A stretch of 64,000 nucleotides of DNA from Bisporella sp. PMI_857 (lineage: Eukaryota; Ascomycota; Leotiomycetes; Helotiales; Helotiaceae): contig JAJSPD010000001.1 in assembly GCA_021307315.1 (NCBI GenBank), positions 496,001 to 560,000 of the forward strand, written 5' to 3'. Positions 45,223-58,715 of the stretch are shown here, in pieces. A model generated the notes under the pieces. That model saw only the letters and a program-made list of their open reading frames with translations, was not told the origin of the DNA and ran no database searches. The translations under genes were made by a program, and so were the position numbers. Position 1 is the first letter of the stretch. Every line of letters starts with the position of its first letter.

Positions 45223-48200
45223 ATGGACGGGAAGGAGAAAACGAAGCAGCGACTCAAAGGGCTTTTCCACAGCAAGGAAAAAGTCAAAGATCCAGTACAA
45301 AGTGACGCGGACCTGCACTCCTTCCTCCATGGTCCCTCCGATAAGCTGAACTTCCCTGCCCCAACTCCCGCTTCACCTGCTTCTCCAGCGTCACCTCCAC
45401 GATTAACAAAGATTGATACCAACAGCGCTCGACGATGGCCAACGGCGTCAGAACTTCAAAATGTGAAAGGGGCAAGAGGCCGTGCTACTACAAGTCCTCC
45501 TCGAAGAAACAAAGGGCTATCAGTACGGTTCACAGATGCACGACCGGTGATTATTGGTGAGGGCGGAGAGGAAGCTGAGGAGCCCACCATTTCGTTGAGG
45601 AATCGAGCCAATACGCACCCCTTTGTTGGCAAGAGCGAGCCAACCTCGAATCAACCATCTGCGGCGCACAGGGAAGACTTCAGGCCTATGCAAATTCGGC
45701 GAACACAAACTGGCTTCGATTCCATACCAGATGTTGGATCCGTGGCGGCGCAGCCAATGGGCGATTTGGAGGGCATTGAAGATTCACGCGCGAGGAAGAG
45801 AAGTTCGATATTATTTGCTGAGCGGGTCAAGGCCGATATGCGGGCTGGAGAAGGAAAGGTGCTGGTCCAAGCAACTTCGAATATGTCAAAAGCTGTAGAC
45901 GCGCAATTCCAGCGTGCTCTTTCTCCTGTACCTACTGCTGGTGCTACAGACAACGATCTCGATGAAGTGCAGATCAACACAATGAAGAATCTACATGTGG
46001 CTGTTCCTTCCAGTATTCCGGCAGAGTTGATTCCGGGGCATTCTCTTCCCTGGAGAGGGCCTCAACAGTCAGGATCTACAATGGGTTCAATGGAGAATGA
46101 CTCGAATCACAACTCAAGATCGTCGACTGCAACAACACTGGATACTCCAGCTTCCGTATCCAGAATTTCAAGCGCCAAGAGCTCTATTGCTATTTTTGAA
46201 AATCCGCAGCAAATATCGAGGTCCACAACCGCTACCCTTCACGGAGCTACGATAGCACTTGGAGACGAAGCATTAGAGCAATTCCGAAAACGGGTTGCTC
46301 ATTTACTCACCCTTTTCCGTCTTTCTTCTGAGGCTATTCATCCCCTGTCCCAGTACACGTTCGAGGAATTTATAAGAGTGGCTGTTTGGTGGTTTCTTCG
46401 TGGGCGGATTGCATTGGAGAGTACGATCAGAGATCGACCTGCTAGTCCTCAGGCTCAGCAATCGAACTTCCTTGTACGCCAGCAGGCATATGCTGATCTT
46501 GCTAAATGTCTATGGATAATTGAGAGTGTTGTTCCAGAATATCATGATTTGTCAAGACATCAGAAGTCAAGTGATCCTAACTTACATGATCTTGTGGAGA
46601 TCCAACGGGCCCTCATGTCAAGTTTAAGAAAGTTGACAATGTCAATGAAACGCAATAACTTTTTACCACCTGAAGATGCGCCTCTGACACAAGGCCTTGA
46701 CCCATCAATATGGTTACCAGACGAAGGAAATCAATCGCTGCTTGCAAGCCAAAAACATGTTGGGCCAATGAGTGTGCCTGATTCTATGCCCTTGGGAGAT
46801 TCGAGTCGCTACTTCCAGTATGCAAGAATGTTTGCAAAAGGATTTCTTTCGGAAGAAGGCGAATCACAGCCATATTTGTGTCCAGTGTTAGCTTCTCTTG
46901 TTCGTGAGACAGAAGAAAGGTCACTGTCGATGATGGTCTCCAATCAACACGGCACGTTCAAGCTCTGCATTCAGATAGATAGATCTCGTGGTCCGACTTG
47001 GGACGATACTACATGGCACCCACAGTCAAACACACTGGACGTGAAACTCCCAAGAGGTTTTACTTTCCGCATGCAATGTTCTCAGGCAGACTTCAGAGTT
47101 TTTTGGGGACTTTACGACTATGAGAAGAAAATGCATGCTAGTATGAAGCTGAGGCGTGATGAGCGGCTAATTTTCGATACCTCTCTGAAATCACTCCAAT
47201 ACATAGATCCTGCTGGAACTGCAGGATTTCCAAAAGAACCGGTAGCTCGGTGCCAGCTGAAGGCTTTCGAGAAGGTATTGGTTGAGAAAGCTGCGACTGG
47301 AGCTAGAACCATGCATCGAGGCTATCGGATCAGCATTATCACTCATCGCTCAAACAAAACACTGAGAGGAGTTAACCAGGAACTATCTCCAAACCTTCCC
47401 ATTCAGTTCGACTTCCTACGGGGAGATGGAGGGTCTCCTGGAATGCTAATCGCAATCAATGATAGCGACTCAAAGTATAAGTTGTTACTTACGTTCAACG
47501 ATGCGAGAGATCGTCTGGAATTTCACGATCGGCTCACTGGCGCTTCCAACAGTGGCGAGACAGTAGTCACGGAGACAACCATTAGTTCTGTTAGGATAGA
47601 CAGCCACCAGACGGATGAGAAGGGAACATCGTGTTTGAAAGGCTTATCCTGGCAGAATGTACAGGTTATCAACCAGGAAGGAGAAGGCCAACAGAGTGCG
47701 AGTCCTGTCCTCTCCGACAATCTGAGGATGCTCCTTGGCTTTGGTATAGGCAAATTCACAGACAGGCTCAACCTCGGGCAAGGGGAAATGCAAATCCGAC
47801 TTGGCATCTCAGCTTTAGACGAGCTAACGATGCTGCGACAACCTCAACAAGACATGACTTGCTCGGTGCTTGAATCCAAAGCATCAAAACAACTGCCTCA
47901 AGACCTCGCAGAACTTCTAGATGTTATCGCGAAATCGGTCACTACCCGTACATATACCTTTCCTGGTCCTAAGGAACTCCACGGATTCCAGGAGGCCGTA
48001 ACAGGATATTCTGTGGCATTTGACGGAATTGCTAGCTCGTTCAATATCTCTCGGCGGCGGATGGTGGTGCCCATCTACAAGAAATGGGAGGCGATGACGA
48101 CTCGATTGCAGATTGTGAAGCGAGACACGCAGACACAGCTGTTGGCTTTTTTTGAAAATTTTCATCACGGAGGCTGTATGAACTTTGTTCTGAAAAGTAC

Positions 48201-48510
48201 TGATTTTTTTGAAATCTCTGGTAAAAGTGGAAAATGGGCTTTACGAATCGTTGATGCGAAGTTCGCACTACCGAAAGGTCATGGGGATGCAGACGCTGGA
48301 ATCGAAAAGGAATTTGTGTGTCTTGACTCACCAGAGTATCCTAGTGAGCATGATGACATAACCATTGTATTTGAGCAAGAAGCTGGTATGTTTTTTTGCG
48401 AATTGTATACATGTATCATTAACTAACTCAAAACGGAACGAGATAAATTTGTGGAAGCATTACCAGCGCCAGCCAAAATGGCATCACGCATAGGTTCGAT
48501 ACGAAGATGA
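45223..48510 (+). CDS. Large conserved fungal protein of unknown function
   Basis: Two exons, 45223-48385 and 48443-48510, encode about 1076 residues. The second exon is inferred from GTATGT..CTAACT..GAG with matching phase and gives the tail DKFVEALPAPAKMASRIGS; without it the frame would run into intron sequence. I do not recognise a named domain. The first 250 residues are disordered, with Pro/Ala/Ser repeats (PTPASPASPASPP) and many basic-Ser patches that could be phosphorylated. From about residue 355 the sequence becomes folded: a helical segment (FRKRVAHLLTLFRLSSEAI), then mixed strand/helix segments, some PH- or C2-like in texture. Signalling or cytoskeletal adaptor function is only a guess. 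The start is the ATG at 45223, because the frame further upstream lacks an ATG. Confidence 0.82.
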
Positions 48511-50171
48511 AGAAAGCATAAATATCAGCAGGGCAACTTGCTAAACATTTAATGATGCATAGGGCGGAGTTGAGCATGAGATATCCAACATCAACGGCAG
48601 ATGGCGAGCAAAAACGATGCGGTGTAGCAAATGAGCTATGTCTATTAGAACTACCTAGGCAGTAGAATAAAAATGGTAACTCTGATATTTCTTTATTTGA
48701 TATCGTGAGGCATGTTTCCTGTTTTATGTCTGCATAGGAGACGGGGTTGGGCAAGAGAAAGGGCACCGTTCTAATAGATTGGCTGGTCTAGACTAATAGA
48801 GGAGCCTGATGCAGCAAACGAGACGAGTTAGCGAAGCGCATAAAAGCCAGAGACCCTAACAATTAGGACTTCAAGATAGCACGTTTCCATGTCTCGAGAT
48901 TCCGTCCTGTTGTACGATGAATGACTGAAGCATTGGCCCACTGTCGTAATGTATCAAAGCCTTTGTGACATTGAATAAGGTAAAACTTGCTCTGCAAAAG
49001 ATAGGCTTTGCACGCAGAATTAGTAACTCACGACCCTTATTTTATTCTTCTTGCTAATGTGACAAGACTACATATATAAATTATGAGGCTGCTAGTGCTA
49101 CCTCTAATTAGCACCATTTATCACGTGTATCGTAGCATGACATGGGACAGGATTGGGATTCCCATCATTTCGTCATACCGGAATTTACGAGTGAGCCATA
49201 AATAGATTAAGCACAGGACTACTGGATCCTCCAATCAGAGTAATCTTAAGGAACAACGCACCGATTATATCAAATGTCATTCTTGTAAATCCATGAGAGA
49301 TTTATGTCTCCAGCTGTCGAGAATCCCGTGTAATAACTGTTCTATTAAGATTCACAAATTTGGTGATGATGTAAAGCTGTAATTGAAGAACTTATTACCG
49401 GCAAAAAAGGATCCTGAGAGAAGAGAGAGAAGAGGGAAACGACATGGTTCATGGCCCTAGTAACCCACCCCGTATCCCGAATGGTTTACTAACAACCTCC
49501 AGCACCGCCACTTATTGGTCTTTCCGCCAATCCATCAGTCTCCTATCGACGATGAGCAGAGTGCTAAGTTAACTAGTTCACTGCAAGAGGAGAGTAAACA
49601 ACCCACCTTCCAACCCTCGGGCAGAAACCCCTAACAAATATTTATCAGGGAAAAGTGCGTTTCTCAAGGATAAACGACATCACTGTCTCTCTACCAGGGT
49701 TGTGCCTTGATTGTGGGGCGAGAAAGTGCCGCCTAGCAAATATCCCTGAGAGCGTTTCAAAATACTACCAAAGGCGACGGCACAGATAGCCAACAACCAG
49801 CGAAATCATCTTCATCACTTGTCGCTCGTTACTATCGAAGAGAGAGTGCGCCGAGCGGTCCAGCATGGATCATTGAACACTCGTTAACGCCAGCACGATA
49901 GAAGCCTCCAAGACGGCTCGCCCATCGTAGGATCCTGTCTAGCATATCCAGTTCCATGGAAACCTCGAGATATTGGCATTGCAAAATTACCTTGGATGAT
50001 GTTGGAGGAAGTGAACAGCGCGGTACGATGATAGAGTCTGCCCGAACGTCGTTTTCCAAGCCTGCCAACAGCTCGTCCCAACGAGGATCTGACGCTCGAT
50101 GCAGCCCTCAACAACCTAAATGGATGTCCTCACCAGGCACAACCTCACGATGGACAACCAAAGGCCCGAAC
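48511..50171. promoter_or_regulatory. Upstream region of the TRP-like channel gene
   Basis: About 1.7 kb with no supported gene. A three-codon upstream ORF (ATG GAT CAT TGA) starts at 49865. Another ATG at 49956 is in frame with the channel and could extend it by 72 residues. Confidence 0.45.
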
Positions 50172-53100
50172 ATGCCTGGACTATTTGCATATTTGGTGGT
50201 ACTATGCCTATGGGTTATGCCAACTTCTGCGGCACTTTTGAAATTCCAGAACTGCCTCTCAAACGAATACAGGAATAGCATCCCGTTGGAGCTGCAGATG
50301 GTCCCGAAATACCTGAACGCAGTGTTTGATACTACAGACTCAGATCATATGTTAAATGTGACAGTCTGGTTCAATGTTACAGGTTCAGGACCTCATGAAT
50401 TTCTGGTAAGCCCTGGAAGGGATGATCCTTACTGGACAAGCAATCAGACGAATCTTGGTGGGAAAATTGTGGATGTACCCGATCCGGACTACAATGTTGC
50501 AACGACACTAATTAACAAAGTCAACGTTGTCACTTATCAGCCGTGGGCCGAAACTGCTTTCTTTTGTTCCCGGGCTGGGGAGTTTGGCACCCAGTGTCCC
50601 ATTTCTCCTGTGTTCGACTCAAATGCGTACGCTGCCCTCCCCTTTCCAAGATTTCGCGATTACATACTAATATCTTGCACATTAGAACTCAGGTTGACCT
50701 ACCTGCCTTTGGCTTCTCGCACAAGTTTTTCTCCTCATATGCATTTACGTCTTTCACTGCAACGCTACTTATCAAGTACGGAGATCGGAATGCCACCATT
50801 ATCGGATGTATTTCATCGAATATTACGCCTGATATTGGTTCACGTTTGGATTCTATTCTAACATATATACCTCTGGTAGTTCTGATAATGGTTGGAGTAG
50901 CAACAGCTTTCGCTGCGATATACAGTCCTTGGGGCTCAGTAGATATTTTTCGGTGGACAACGAATTATGGCCGAGATTCTGATTTGCTACGTCTAGTCAC
51001 TCCAGGATTTGGCGACTGTCTTCAGTATCTCCAATTCATTACATTGACTGGCGGCCTCACCCTCGATTATCCTGGATTCTATCAACCGATTGTAAGCAAA
51101 GTCTCTTGGGCGAGCCTGATGTTCAACCAAAGTTTCGTAGGAACAGGTCCCGGATATGACAGCCTCGTTGATGGTGTCTATGTCACAGATGCAAAGTATG
51201 GAATGGATATCCTTCGACAGCTTATTGGCATGAGCCATGTTACCGATGTATGGGCTGGAATGGTCATATGGCTCTTAGTCATCATCGGGGCTGTTCTCGC
51301 TTTGATACAACTAGGATTTTTGTTGAGATTGGTCTCTCGAGTAATCAACAAGACCCACGAGGAAGACTTGAGATCCAAGAACATGCCATTTTCTATGGGA
51401 AATGTGATCCGCCTCGTCTTCAACTACTTCCTTTTACCAGCTGTTGCATTATCGATGTTTCAGCTGGTGGTCGCCACGGAATCACGGACCTATATTGTGG
51501 CTCTAGCTGTCGTCATGCTGGTGTTCATTGTGGGATTTGCATGCTGGCTCTTCTATATCATCACGACAACAAGGCCAAAGTCGGTCCTCTTTGACGACCT
51601 TCCCACTGTGCTCTTATACGGCTCGCTCTATAACACATATTCTGATAACGCTGCACCCTTTGCCTTAGTTCCTCTCGTACTAACCTTTGTCCGAGGAATA
51701 GCTATTGGTGCAGTGCAACCGTCTGGAATTGCCCAACTAGTAATTTTGGCCATATGCGAGGTGATCACAGTTTTGACGTTGCACGCCTTTCGTCCTTTTT
51801 CTTCCCCTACCTCAATGAACGCCTACCACACCATTTTCGCAATATTGAGAGGAGCAATTGTCCTTCTCATGATAGCCTTCTCGCCGTCCTTGGGAGTTAC
51901 AGAAGGACCAAAAGGCTGGGTTGGATATGCGATTCTCTTGATGCATGCAATCGTCCTGGTTTTTGCCTTCTTACTCAATGCTGTTCAAACAATCATCGAG
52001 GTTGCAGCTCGCATGGCTGGCGCTGGCGGAGATGAAATTACTGGCGCAACTAGGGGAGGACTGGTCAAGGTCTTTGGCATGAGACAATTGTCGAGGCGTC
52101 TTCCACGAGGAGGTGCAAGCTCCCGGCAAAGTCAATTGTCCGGCGCTGCTATGCTAGATTCTGATAGGAAATCATACATGATGGATGCTGGCCGTATGAG
52201 AAGCCAATCGGCAGGGAGCACTGGAGTTCTGCTCCATAGACAAAGCACTGGTCTTGAGTCAGGCGTGCTCGATGGATATGGGGTGCCACCTCACATTCCT
52301 GGCGGGCCTAGTTCCTACACGCCTACAACACCTGGTGAAGCAAGCACGTTTTCGTTCTTGCCCTCTGCAGCATCACCATCTGTCTTGGGAAGAGACCGTG
52401 CCCCAACTCTAGGATTTGAGCAGCCCCCAGAGGCAGCAGATCCATTCTATAGACCACCTAGACCACGTCGTCCAACATTAGATAATTTTTCACCTGCTAC
52501 AAGGACCCGTGGGTCTTGGGCGAGCAACAACCAAGACAATACAAACTCAGAGTTAGCTGACCTTGGAGAAGGACCCTCAATTTCAGGCAGAGTTACTCCT
52601 GTACAACAACAAACGTTAGAAGCAAGCGGGAGTCCTCCGGACTTTCGAAGACCACAAGCCGACTATACTACACGCGAAGTTGATTTCTATTATGGAGTTC
52701 GTGGCCCAGCATTGAATGCCAATGTTCCGGGCAGAAGAATCAAAACTGGACCTGCAGATCCTACTGGACCTGCAGCATCAGCAGCCGGTTGGCTGAAGAG
52801 TTTCTTTGGAGGAAAGACTAAGGAGAAGAACAAGGGATTTGAAGTAGTAAGAAGCGCAAGGATGCCCCCAGGGATGCAACCTCCTAGCGGACCGCCAGAA
52901 GCTGGAGTACCTGAAGGACTACCTGTTGCTACGGCAGGAATTAGAAATGGGCCTATAGACTCTGAAGACGAATCAGATGAGAACAGTCCTTCAGATTCTG
53001 CACCTGCTCAGCAAGAGAGCTCGAATCTGGTGAGCCCACAAGGATCTGAGGATGAATATTCGGACGATGAATTCGAGATCACCAGAATATCAGATATTCC

Positions 53101-53617
53101 TCCTATACTTCCCGGAATCGAAGTTGGAGAAGACGGTATCGAACTACCAAGTAGGTTTCCGTCCAAAGCTACTTCGAGGGGCAGCCGAAGGGCGGTTGCA
53201 AGGAATTTAGGGGACGCGCCAGCAGTACCATCTGTTCCTCGAAAGAGCTCTAGGAGGAAATCTCAGAGTGTAGATCTAACACAGACTAACACCAGATTTC
53301 TTCAAGCGCATGCGCCTCACCCATCAATAGACTCTTCACGTCTTCCGTTTGAACGCAGCAACTCTGGCAAGCAGTCAACGGCATCTGCAAAGTCAAGCAT
53401 AACGCATCTAGAAGATATGAATCCACAAAACGCCTCAGCGCTTGGTAACCTGTCGGCCGATATCAGGAACGACAGACCAACAAGCATGGGGTATGTACAT
53501 CAACATAACATTCGAACGGTCACTCCTTCAGACAATCGGGAATATCTGGGCAGTTCCGCTGAAGTGTTTGACGGCCAGCATAGTGGCGCCTCCTCTATGA
53601 AAAATCAACGTAGATAA
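50172..53617 (+). CDS. TRP-like membrane channel (Pkd2/flavin-carrier family)
   Basis: Two exons, 50172-50626 and 50686-53617, give about 1128 residues. The intron (GTACGC..TACTAAT..TTAG) joins PVFDSNA to TQVDLPAFGFSHKF. The ATG at 50172 starts a clear signal peptide, MPGLFAYLVVLCLWVMPTSA. The extracellular or lumenal ML-like domain follows, with N-glycosylation sequons, to about residue 200. A TRP-type block of about nine hydrophobic helices runs to about residue 640 (LTYIPLVVLIMVG, FNYFLLPAVALSM, GYAILLMHAIVLVFAFL). The last 480 or so residues are cytosolic, disordered, Ser/Pro-rich and acidic. S. pombe Pkd2 and yeast Flc proteins of this type handle calcium, cell-wall and membrane stress at the plasma membrane or ER. 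Confidence 0.92.
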
Positions 53618-54690
53618 GAATGGCTGCATGCATAGTTTCTTTAATATGCACATTTTAGCACATCAACGAATCTCCTTGTTATCAAAAAGTCATGGCGGGC
53701 GTTTAGGCCATGCCCTTGTAAGTAATGTGGGCGGCCGGAGTTCATAGGGAAGACAGGATGGGTGGTGCACTGAAAGTTCTGACTGAAACGACAAGCGTCC
53801 CGGTTGGCTAGAGTGCTGGGACTGGGACATGGACAGCTTTGAGATGGGGGAACATAATCTGAGTATGCTGTGGATACATTCATGAACTGTACTAATTCGA
53901 CGAACATTTGTAGTTAATGGAAGAGATATACTTAAACCAGAATTCTTTATTTCATGTTGATCGAGCAATGGGTTGACTGATGAATGAACAAAATTAACTG
54001 TATCCAACCAAGCACCGAAACAGCAGAGCTCAATAATCCAAAATATCAATACCTTTCAAATGATCAATTTCCTACTCTAGTTGGCTATTCCCACATATAT
54101 ATATCCGTCGAGACTTCCCGGGCCCTGGTGCAGAATAAAGGCAAGGATAGGTGAATCCCTCAGTTCCTGGCAGGCTCCCAGGGACATCATATTTGTCTAC
54201 CGGCTCCTTGAAGGGTAAACATGAAGTTGTTCGCTATCCAGCTTCGGTAGAAAATTATCAATATGAAGAGACAACTCACTCAACATTGTATTGATGCCCT
54301 ATTGTACCGCCTGATAGGACGTGGCGCAGCCCTGCAAAAGAAATTTCCTTCATTTGTGATGGCGGGGTAGGAGCCGCTAAAACATGTGAATCCTTGCAAG
54401 TAAAAACGAATCAGCAACAATTCCCAGAATACTGGGGCTCGTTGAATCTGCGTCATCCCAGGCGCATCTTCATCCTGCGCTGGAAGTACAGGCCTCGCCT
54501 GTTGAGCCATCGAGGTAGACTTAGACACTTACTGTCAACCTCTTGGTATTACCCACTACATACCTTGGTAGCACATACACATCCGCTGCAAAGAACCGTC
54601 TTGGTCCATCTTGAGAAATTTGGTTTCTAGCAGAGGCCAAGGACCAACCCCGCTGTCACCCAACAATTGAAAAAAAAAAGCACTGTGAAC
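53618..54690. other. Spacer between the channel and the oxysterol-binding protein
   Basis: No gene is supported. It holds the 3' UTR of the channel and the promoter of the next gene. Confidence 0.4.
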
Positions 54691-56693
54691 ATGGTTAGCA
54701 TACATTCCCATCGCCGTGCCTCTGGGGCAAGTATGTGCTTCTTCTTTCTCTGCTTGTCAAATGTAGACTCTGCAAAGCTATGACAGAGAGCTCTCGGAGG
54801 CGAATAAGGCTGACTGTAGGGTTGTAGGCAATAGGTCCTCAGTCGACGAGACCCGATCCAACGGCGAGGAGGAAGAAACTGTTGTTGAACCGGATCAAGG
54901 AAATGGTCAGTTAGGAAAACAACATACATAGGATGATGGCTGATAGAGATACAGTGCTCTCACACATCATTTCACAGCTACGGCCTGGCGCGGACTTGAG
55001 CCGGGTTGTCCTGCCCACCTTCATCCTGGAGCCTAGAAGCATGCTGGAGAGGATCACAAAGTGCGTCGCCAGAGTAGAGGCCTTGTTTTGGGGACGTGCT
55101 AATTTATTGCAGCTTCATGGCACATCCGGAGACGCTGCTCCCTATGCCTGAGATCGATGATCCGGTACTCAGATTTGTGTCTGTGGTTAAATTCTACCTT
55201 AGCGGATGGCATATCAAGCCGCCGTACGTACAACAATATCCAGAACGACCGAAGAAGACGCTAATATGTGCTATAGTGGCGTTAAGAAGCCCCTCAACCC
55301 AATCCTTGGCGAGACTTACACCTGCTACTGGGGATTCCCAGATGGCACAAAAGGATACTACATATCCGAGCAGACCTCTCACCACCCCCCAAAATCTAGC
55401 TACTTCTACATGGCACCTGACCATCATATTCGAATTGACGGTTGTCTCAAGCCTCGAAGCAAGTTCTTAGGGAATTCAGCTGCTAGTATGATGGAAGGGA
55501 TTGCGGTTCTACGACTCTTGAATAAAGGAGAGGATGGCAAAGGCGAGCGGTACTTTTTGACGCAGCCAAATATGTATGCTCGAGGTATCTTATTTGGGAA
55601 AATGAAGTACGAGCTTGGAGATCACAGTTTTGTGCGGTGTCCAGAACTGGGATTGAGTGCGGATATTGAGTTCAAGACGAAGGGGTATTTTGGAGGAACA
55701 TATAACGCGATTGGAGGCCAGATCAAAAACGAGCATACAGGAGAAGTCCTCTATGAACTTTCTGGCATGTGGAGTGGAGAAATGATAATCAAGGAATTAA
55801 AGGTATGCATGCCTCGTTCCATTCAAAAACGAACAATCTAATTTGGCTATAGACTGGAAAGAGAGATGTTCTCTTCAATGCTACAAAATCCAAGCCTACG
55901 CCTCCAAAATCCCGGCCGATAGGAGAACAAGAACCTCGGGAATCGCAAAGGCTGTGGTACAAGACGGCCCAAGCTGTCAAGGCATCGAATCACGTTCTAG
56001 CTACAGACGAGAAGACCGCGATTGAGGATGAGCAGAGAAACGAGGCAGCCAAGAGGTTGGAAGATGGAGTCGACTGGCACCCAAGGCTGTTCAGAGCAGT
56101 TCAGGGAGGTCCTGGAGGCTCAGAGGAAGGGGAGGAGGACCTGGACTGGATCTTGAATGCTAACATGTGCGTGACCTGCTCTTGATTTCAAGAAAATGCT
56201 AACCATCTATACTAGCGATGGAACTACGCCTGAGGAAATCACGAAGCAAATACTGGCTGTGACTCCAATCCTGCCAGGCCAAAAGGTTAACAAGACTAAT
56301 GAGATCCCGCCACCTTATACTCACATTGAGCCCGCTCCGGCCGCCGCTCTGCCCAGTGCATCATCGACCAACCCCCCTCCACAAACTCCAGAGGATGACC
56401 TCATCGACTTCGGACAAAATGATGCAACTCCAACGGCCTCTCATCCACCACCACCATCTCACTTTCCTTCAGATCTCAAACTCGCACAAACGGAAAACAA
56501 TGGCCAGCAGCAAAAAGACCTCGAGAAGAATCTGCGAGAAACCAGCATCTCTCCCCCTCCTCGCAATCCAGGACTCGCAGATTTCCATGAGGATCTCAGG
56601 AAAGATATGCCGCCAATAGGACAGCCCGTACCGCTTATTCGAGAAGATACTGATACGAATAGCCTTGACGAATTTCTAGATGCCGAGGGCTGA
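54691..56693 (+). CDS. Oxysterol-binding protein-related lipid transporter (Osh6/Osh7 type)
   Basis: Seven exons are proposed: 54691-54730, 54789-54905, 54955-55060, 55113-55223, 55277-55802, 55853-56166 and 56216-56693, for 563 residues. The ORD lipid-binding domain starts with VLSHIISQLRPGADLSRVVL (the lid and first strands) and runs through RITNFMAHP, IKPPGVKKPLNPILGETY and the family signature EQTSHHPP. It continues to MWSGEMIIKEL|KTGKRDVLFNA. No PH domain or ankyrin repeats are present, as in Osh6/Osh7, which exchange phosphatidylserine for PI4P between ER and plasma membrane. The C-terminus is Pro-rich, then acidic (EDDLIDFGQ). Exons 3-7 are firm; the first exon and its acceptor (GACAGAG) are chosen by phase and are less sure. 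Confidence 0.88.
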
Positions 56694-57154
56694 TATCTTA
56701 CCAGGATTTGTGGATCGATGGATCAAGAGTGAAGGGATGTGTAATGGGGAGGGAAAGATCGGAAAGGAATATAGACTTGGTGAGCAATTGTTCGGCGTTG
56801 ACGACCGTGATGGAAACGGTGCATTAATGAAAAGACTATGGCAGCAGAGGCTTTTGAGAATAGTGGATATAACGAGCCCTTCTATGCGCAATAAATAGAA
56901 AGCGTTGATGGATGCAGACGTGCTGCATTTACAGCTTAGACTATGATACATGATTTTGAAGTTCGAAAATATAGTGGTACAACTCCAATTCCGCTAATTT
57001 TTCGAGTTCGCGAAATTCATGACCCTGAATTACCTCTTTTTTTGCTTCTCATGCATCTACCTCCAATTCACATGCAATCTGCTCTTGAAATTGCTCCCTT
57101 CCCGGACCGGAAACGCATCTGCTTCTTCTCTCCCACCAAGACCCCCATATTTAG
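56694..57154. terminator. Convergent 3' region
   Basis: The lipid transporter and U2AF genes converge here. It should contain both 3' UTRs and transcription ends. No gene is supported. Confidence 0.4.
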
Positions 57155-57860
57155 CTAATACCGCTTCCTCGTCGGCTCTGGACTAGGACTTCTGCTCATA
57201 CTCCTCTCATCACGCCCCCGTTCCCTCAACCACTTTTTCGTACTCAACTCAAGTTCCCTCTCCAACTCTTCGCTCGGATTCTTGCGATGTATAAAATTGC
57301 AGAACCCGCCTCTCACGCAGCCTTCGCCTGAATTAAGCCTGCAACAAGCTTCGCGGAAATCGGTGACGGGCGAGAGCTCGCAGTAGATGGGGCGCGCGGC
57401 GTACCAGCGTGAATTCAAGGCGTCGCAGGCCTGTTGCGCTGAGTCTTCATATTTGAAACGCGCGTAGACATTGCCTATCAGATCTATTTTGTCTTCTGTT
57501 AGTTCCTGTTTTTTTTTTTTTCCTTGAAAAACTGGAGGGGAGGGAAAGGGAGGACTTACGATCATTATTGTTATCGCAAACAACCACCTCCTCGATCTCG
57601 CCAAACTTGCACATCTCGCACCAAAAATCTTCGTAGAAAGCGTCGAAGTGGTTCTGCAGCTGGCTCGGGTTCATCTTAATCTTCGGGTCGTAGGCGGGGT
57701 TCTGGTAGAGGTTGGGCAGTAGGATGGTTTGGGAGTATGAAGGCTTGACGTGCTTGCGCGAGCAGCGGTCGCCGTGCCGGCAGGCGCCGATCTTATAGTA
57801 GAAAGAACAGTTGACCTTGTCGGCTTCGGTGCCGAAGATGGACGCGAGGTAGTTGGCCAT
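57155..57860 (-). CDS. U2AF small subunit (U2AF35), splicing factor
   Basis: Two exons, 57560-57860 and 57155-57483, with a 76-nt intron, give 209 residues. The join restores [16 protein letters not shown]. The protein recognises the 3' splice-site AG as a dimer with U2AF65 in early spliceosome assembly in the nucleus. Two CCCH zinc fingers are visible: [20 protein letters not shown] near residues 18-37, and [15 protein letters not shown] near 150-168. Between them lies the UHM (RRM-like) domain, including [20 protein letters not shown]. The tail is short and Arg/Ser-rich ([12 protein letters not shown]), as in fungal orthologues. Its tight match over the full length makes the call secure. 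Confidence 0.96.
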
Positions 57861-58715
57861 CTTAAGGGTTGTGTAATTTGAAGAGAGGGTGAGGTTGTGA
57901 GGCTAGAAATTGAAGGGTGGCGCTGGGGGCAGGATGATGCGCGCAAGGTCGCTGAGCTTTGAATTAAAGTTTGATAAGCCTATATATGTGATTGCGATTG
58001 TTAGAGTGTTTCGCAGCCAGAGGTGTCGATGTGGATTGTGTGATCGAGCTCTGTTCAAATGTTTGGAAAGGACTTGGGTGAGCAGTGATGAGGCTGAATT
58101 ATATTCTTGGCGGCAACTGCTGACTAATTCACTCTTAGATAGAGAACTGTAGGGAAACTTTAAGAACAACAATTCACTTCCGCGTCAAAAAGAATACTCC
58201 CGTCACTAATTTAATATCCTAATAGACACACCTGCAAAGAACTTGAAATAGGTAGGTATGAAAAATCGAAAGCAATCTCAGTGATGGCGAGGCGTGCGAC
58301 CATGCCTTGGCTGTAGCACCAATCGATATTAGTATAAGGAATACTTAAAGATACAAGAGTAGATTTAAATATTGGAAATCGGACATATACTGAGCTGAAT
58401 ACCAGCCATCAGGTTCAAGAGCCTCCAGGAGAGTTGATACCCTTTCAACCCATACCTGTTGCACGTGACACCCCTATATCATTCTCGCTTATGGAGAGGG
58501 CTGAGCCAACACATCCTGTCTCCACCAACCACCTAGTAACAGGGCTATTTCATGCGTTGAAATGATTGGGCCTTATAGGGCAGCTCTTCGGATCAGCAAA
58601 AAATGAACAATGCAGCGTCTCTCGTTGAGATGTTGCGGGAAAAGCAACCCTAACATTTCATCTATCCCATCCACGTCACTATAGTGTAAAACAATGAAAA
58701 ACTACCAAAAATATT
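57861..58715. other. Spacer between U2AF35 and tRNA-Ile
   Basis: It contains the U2AF35 promoter and 5' leader. No further gene is recognised. Confidence 0.4.
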
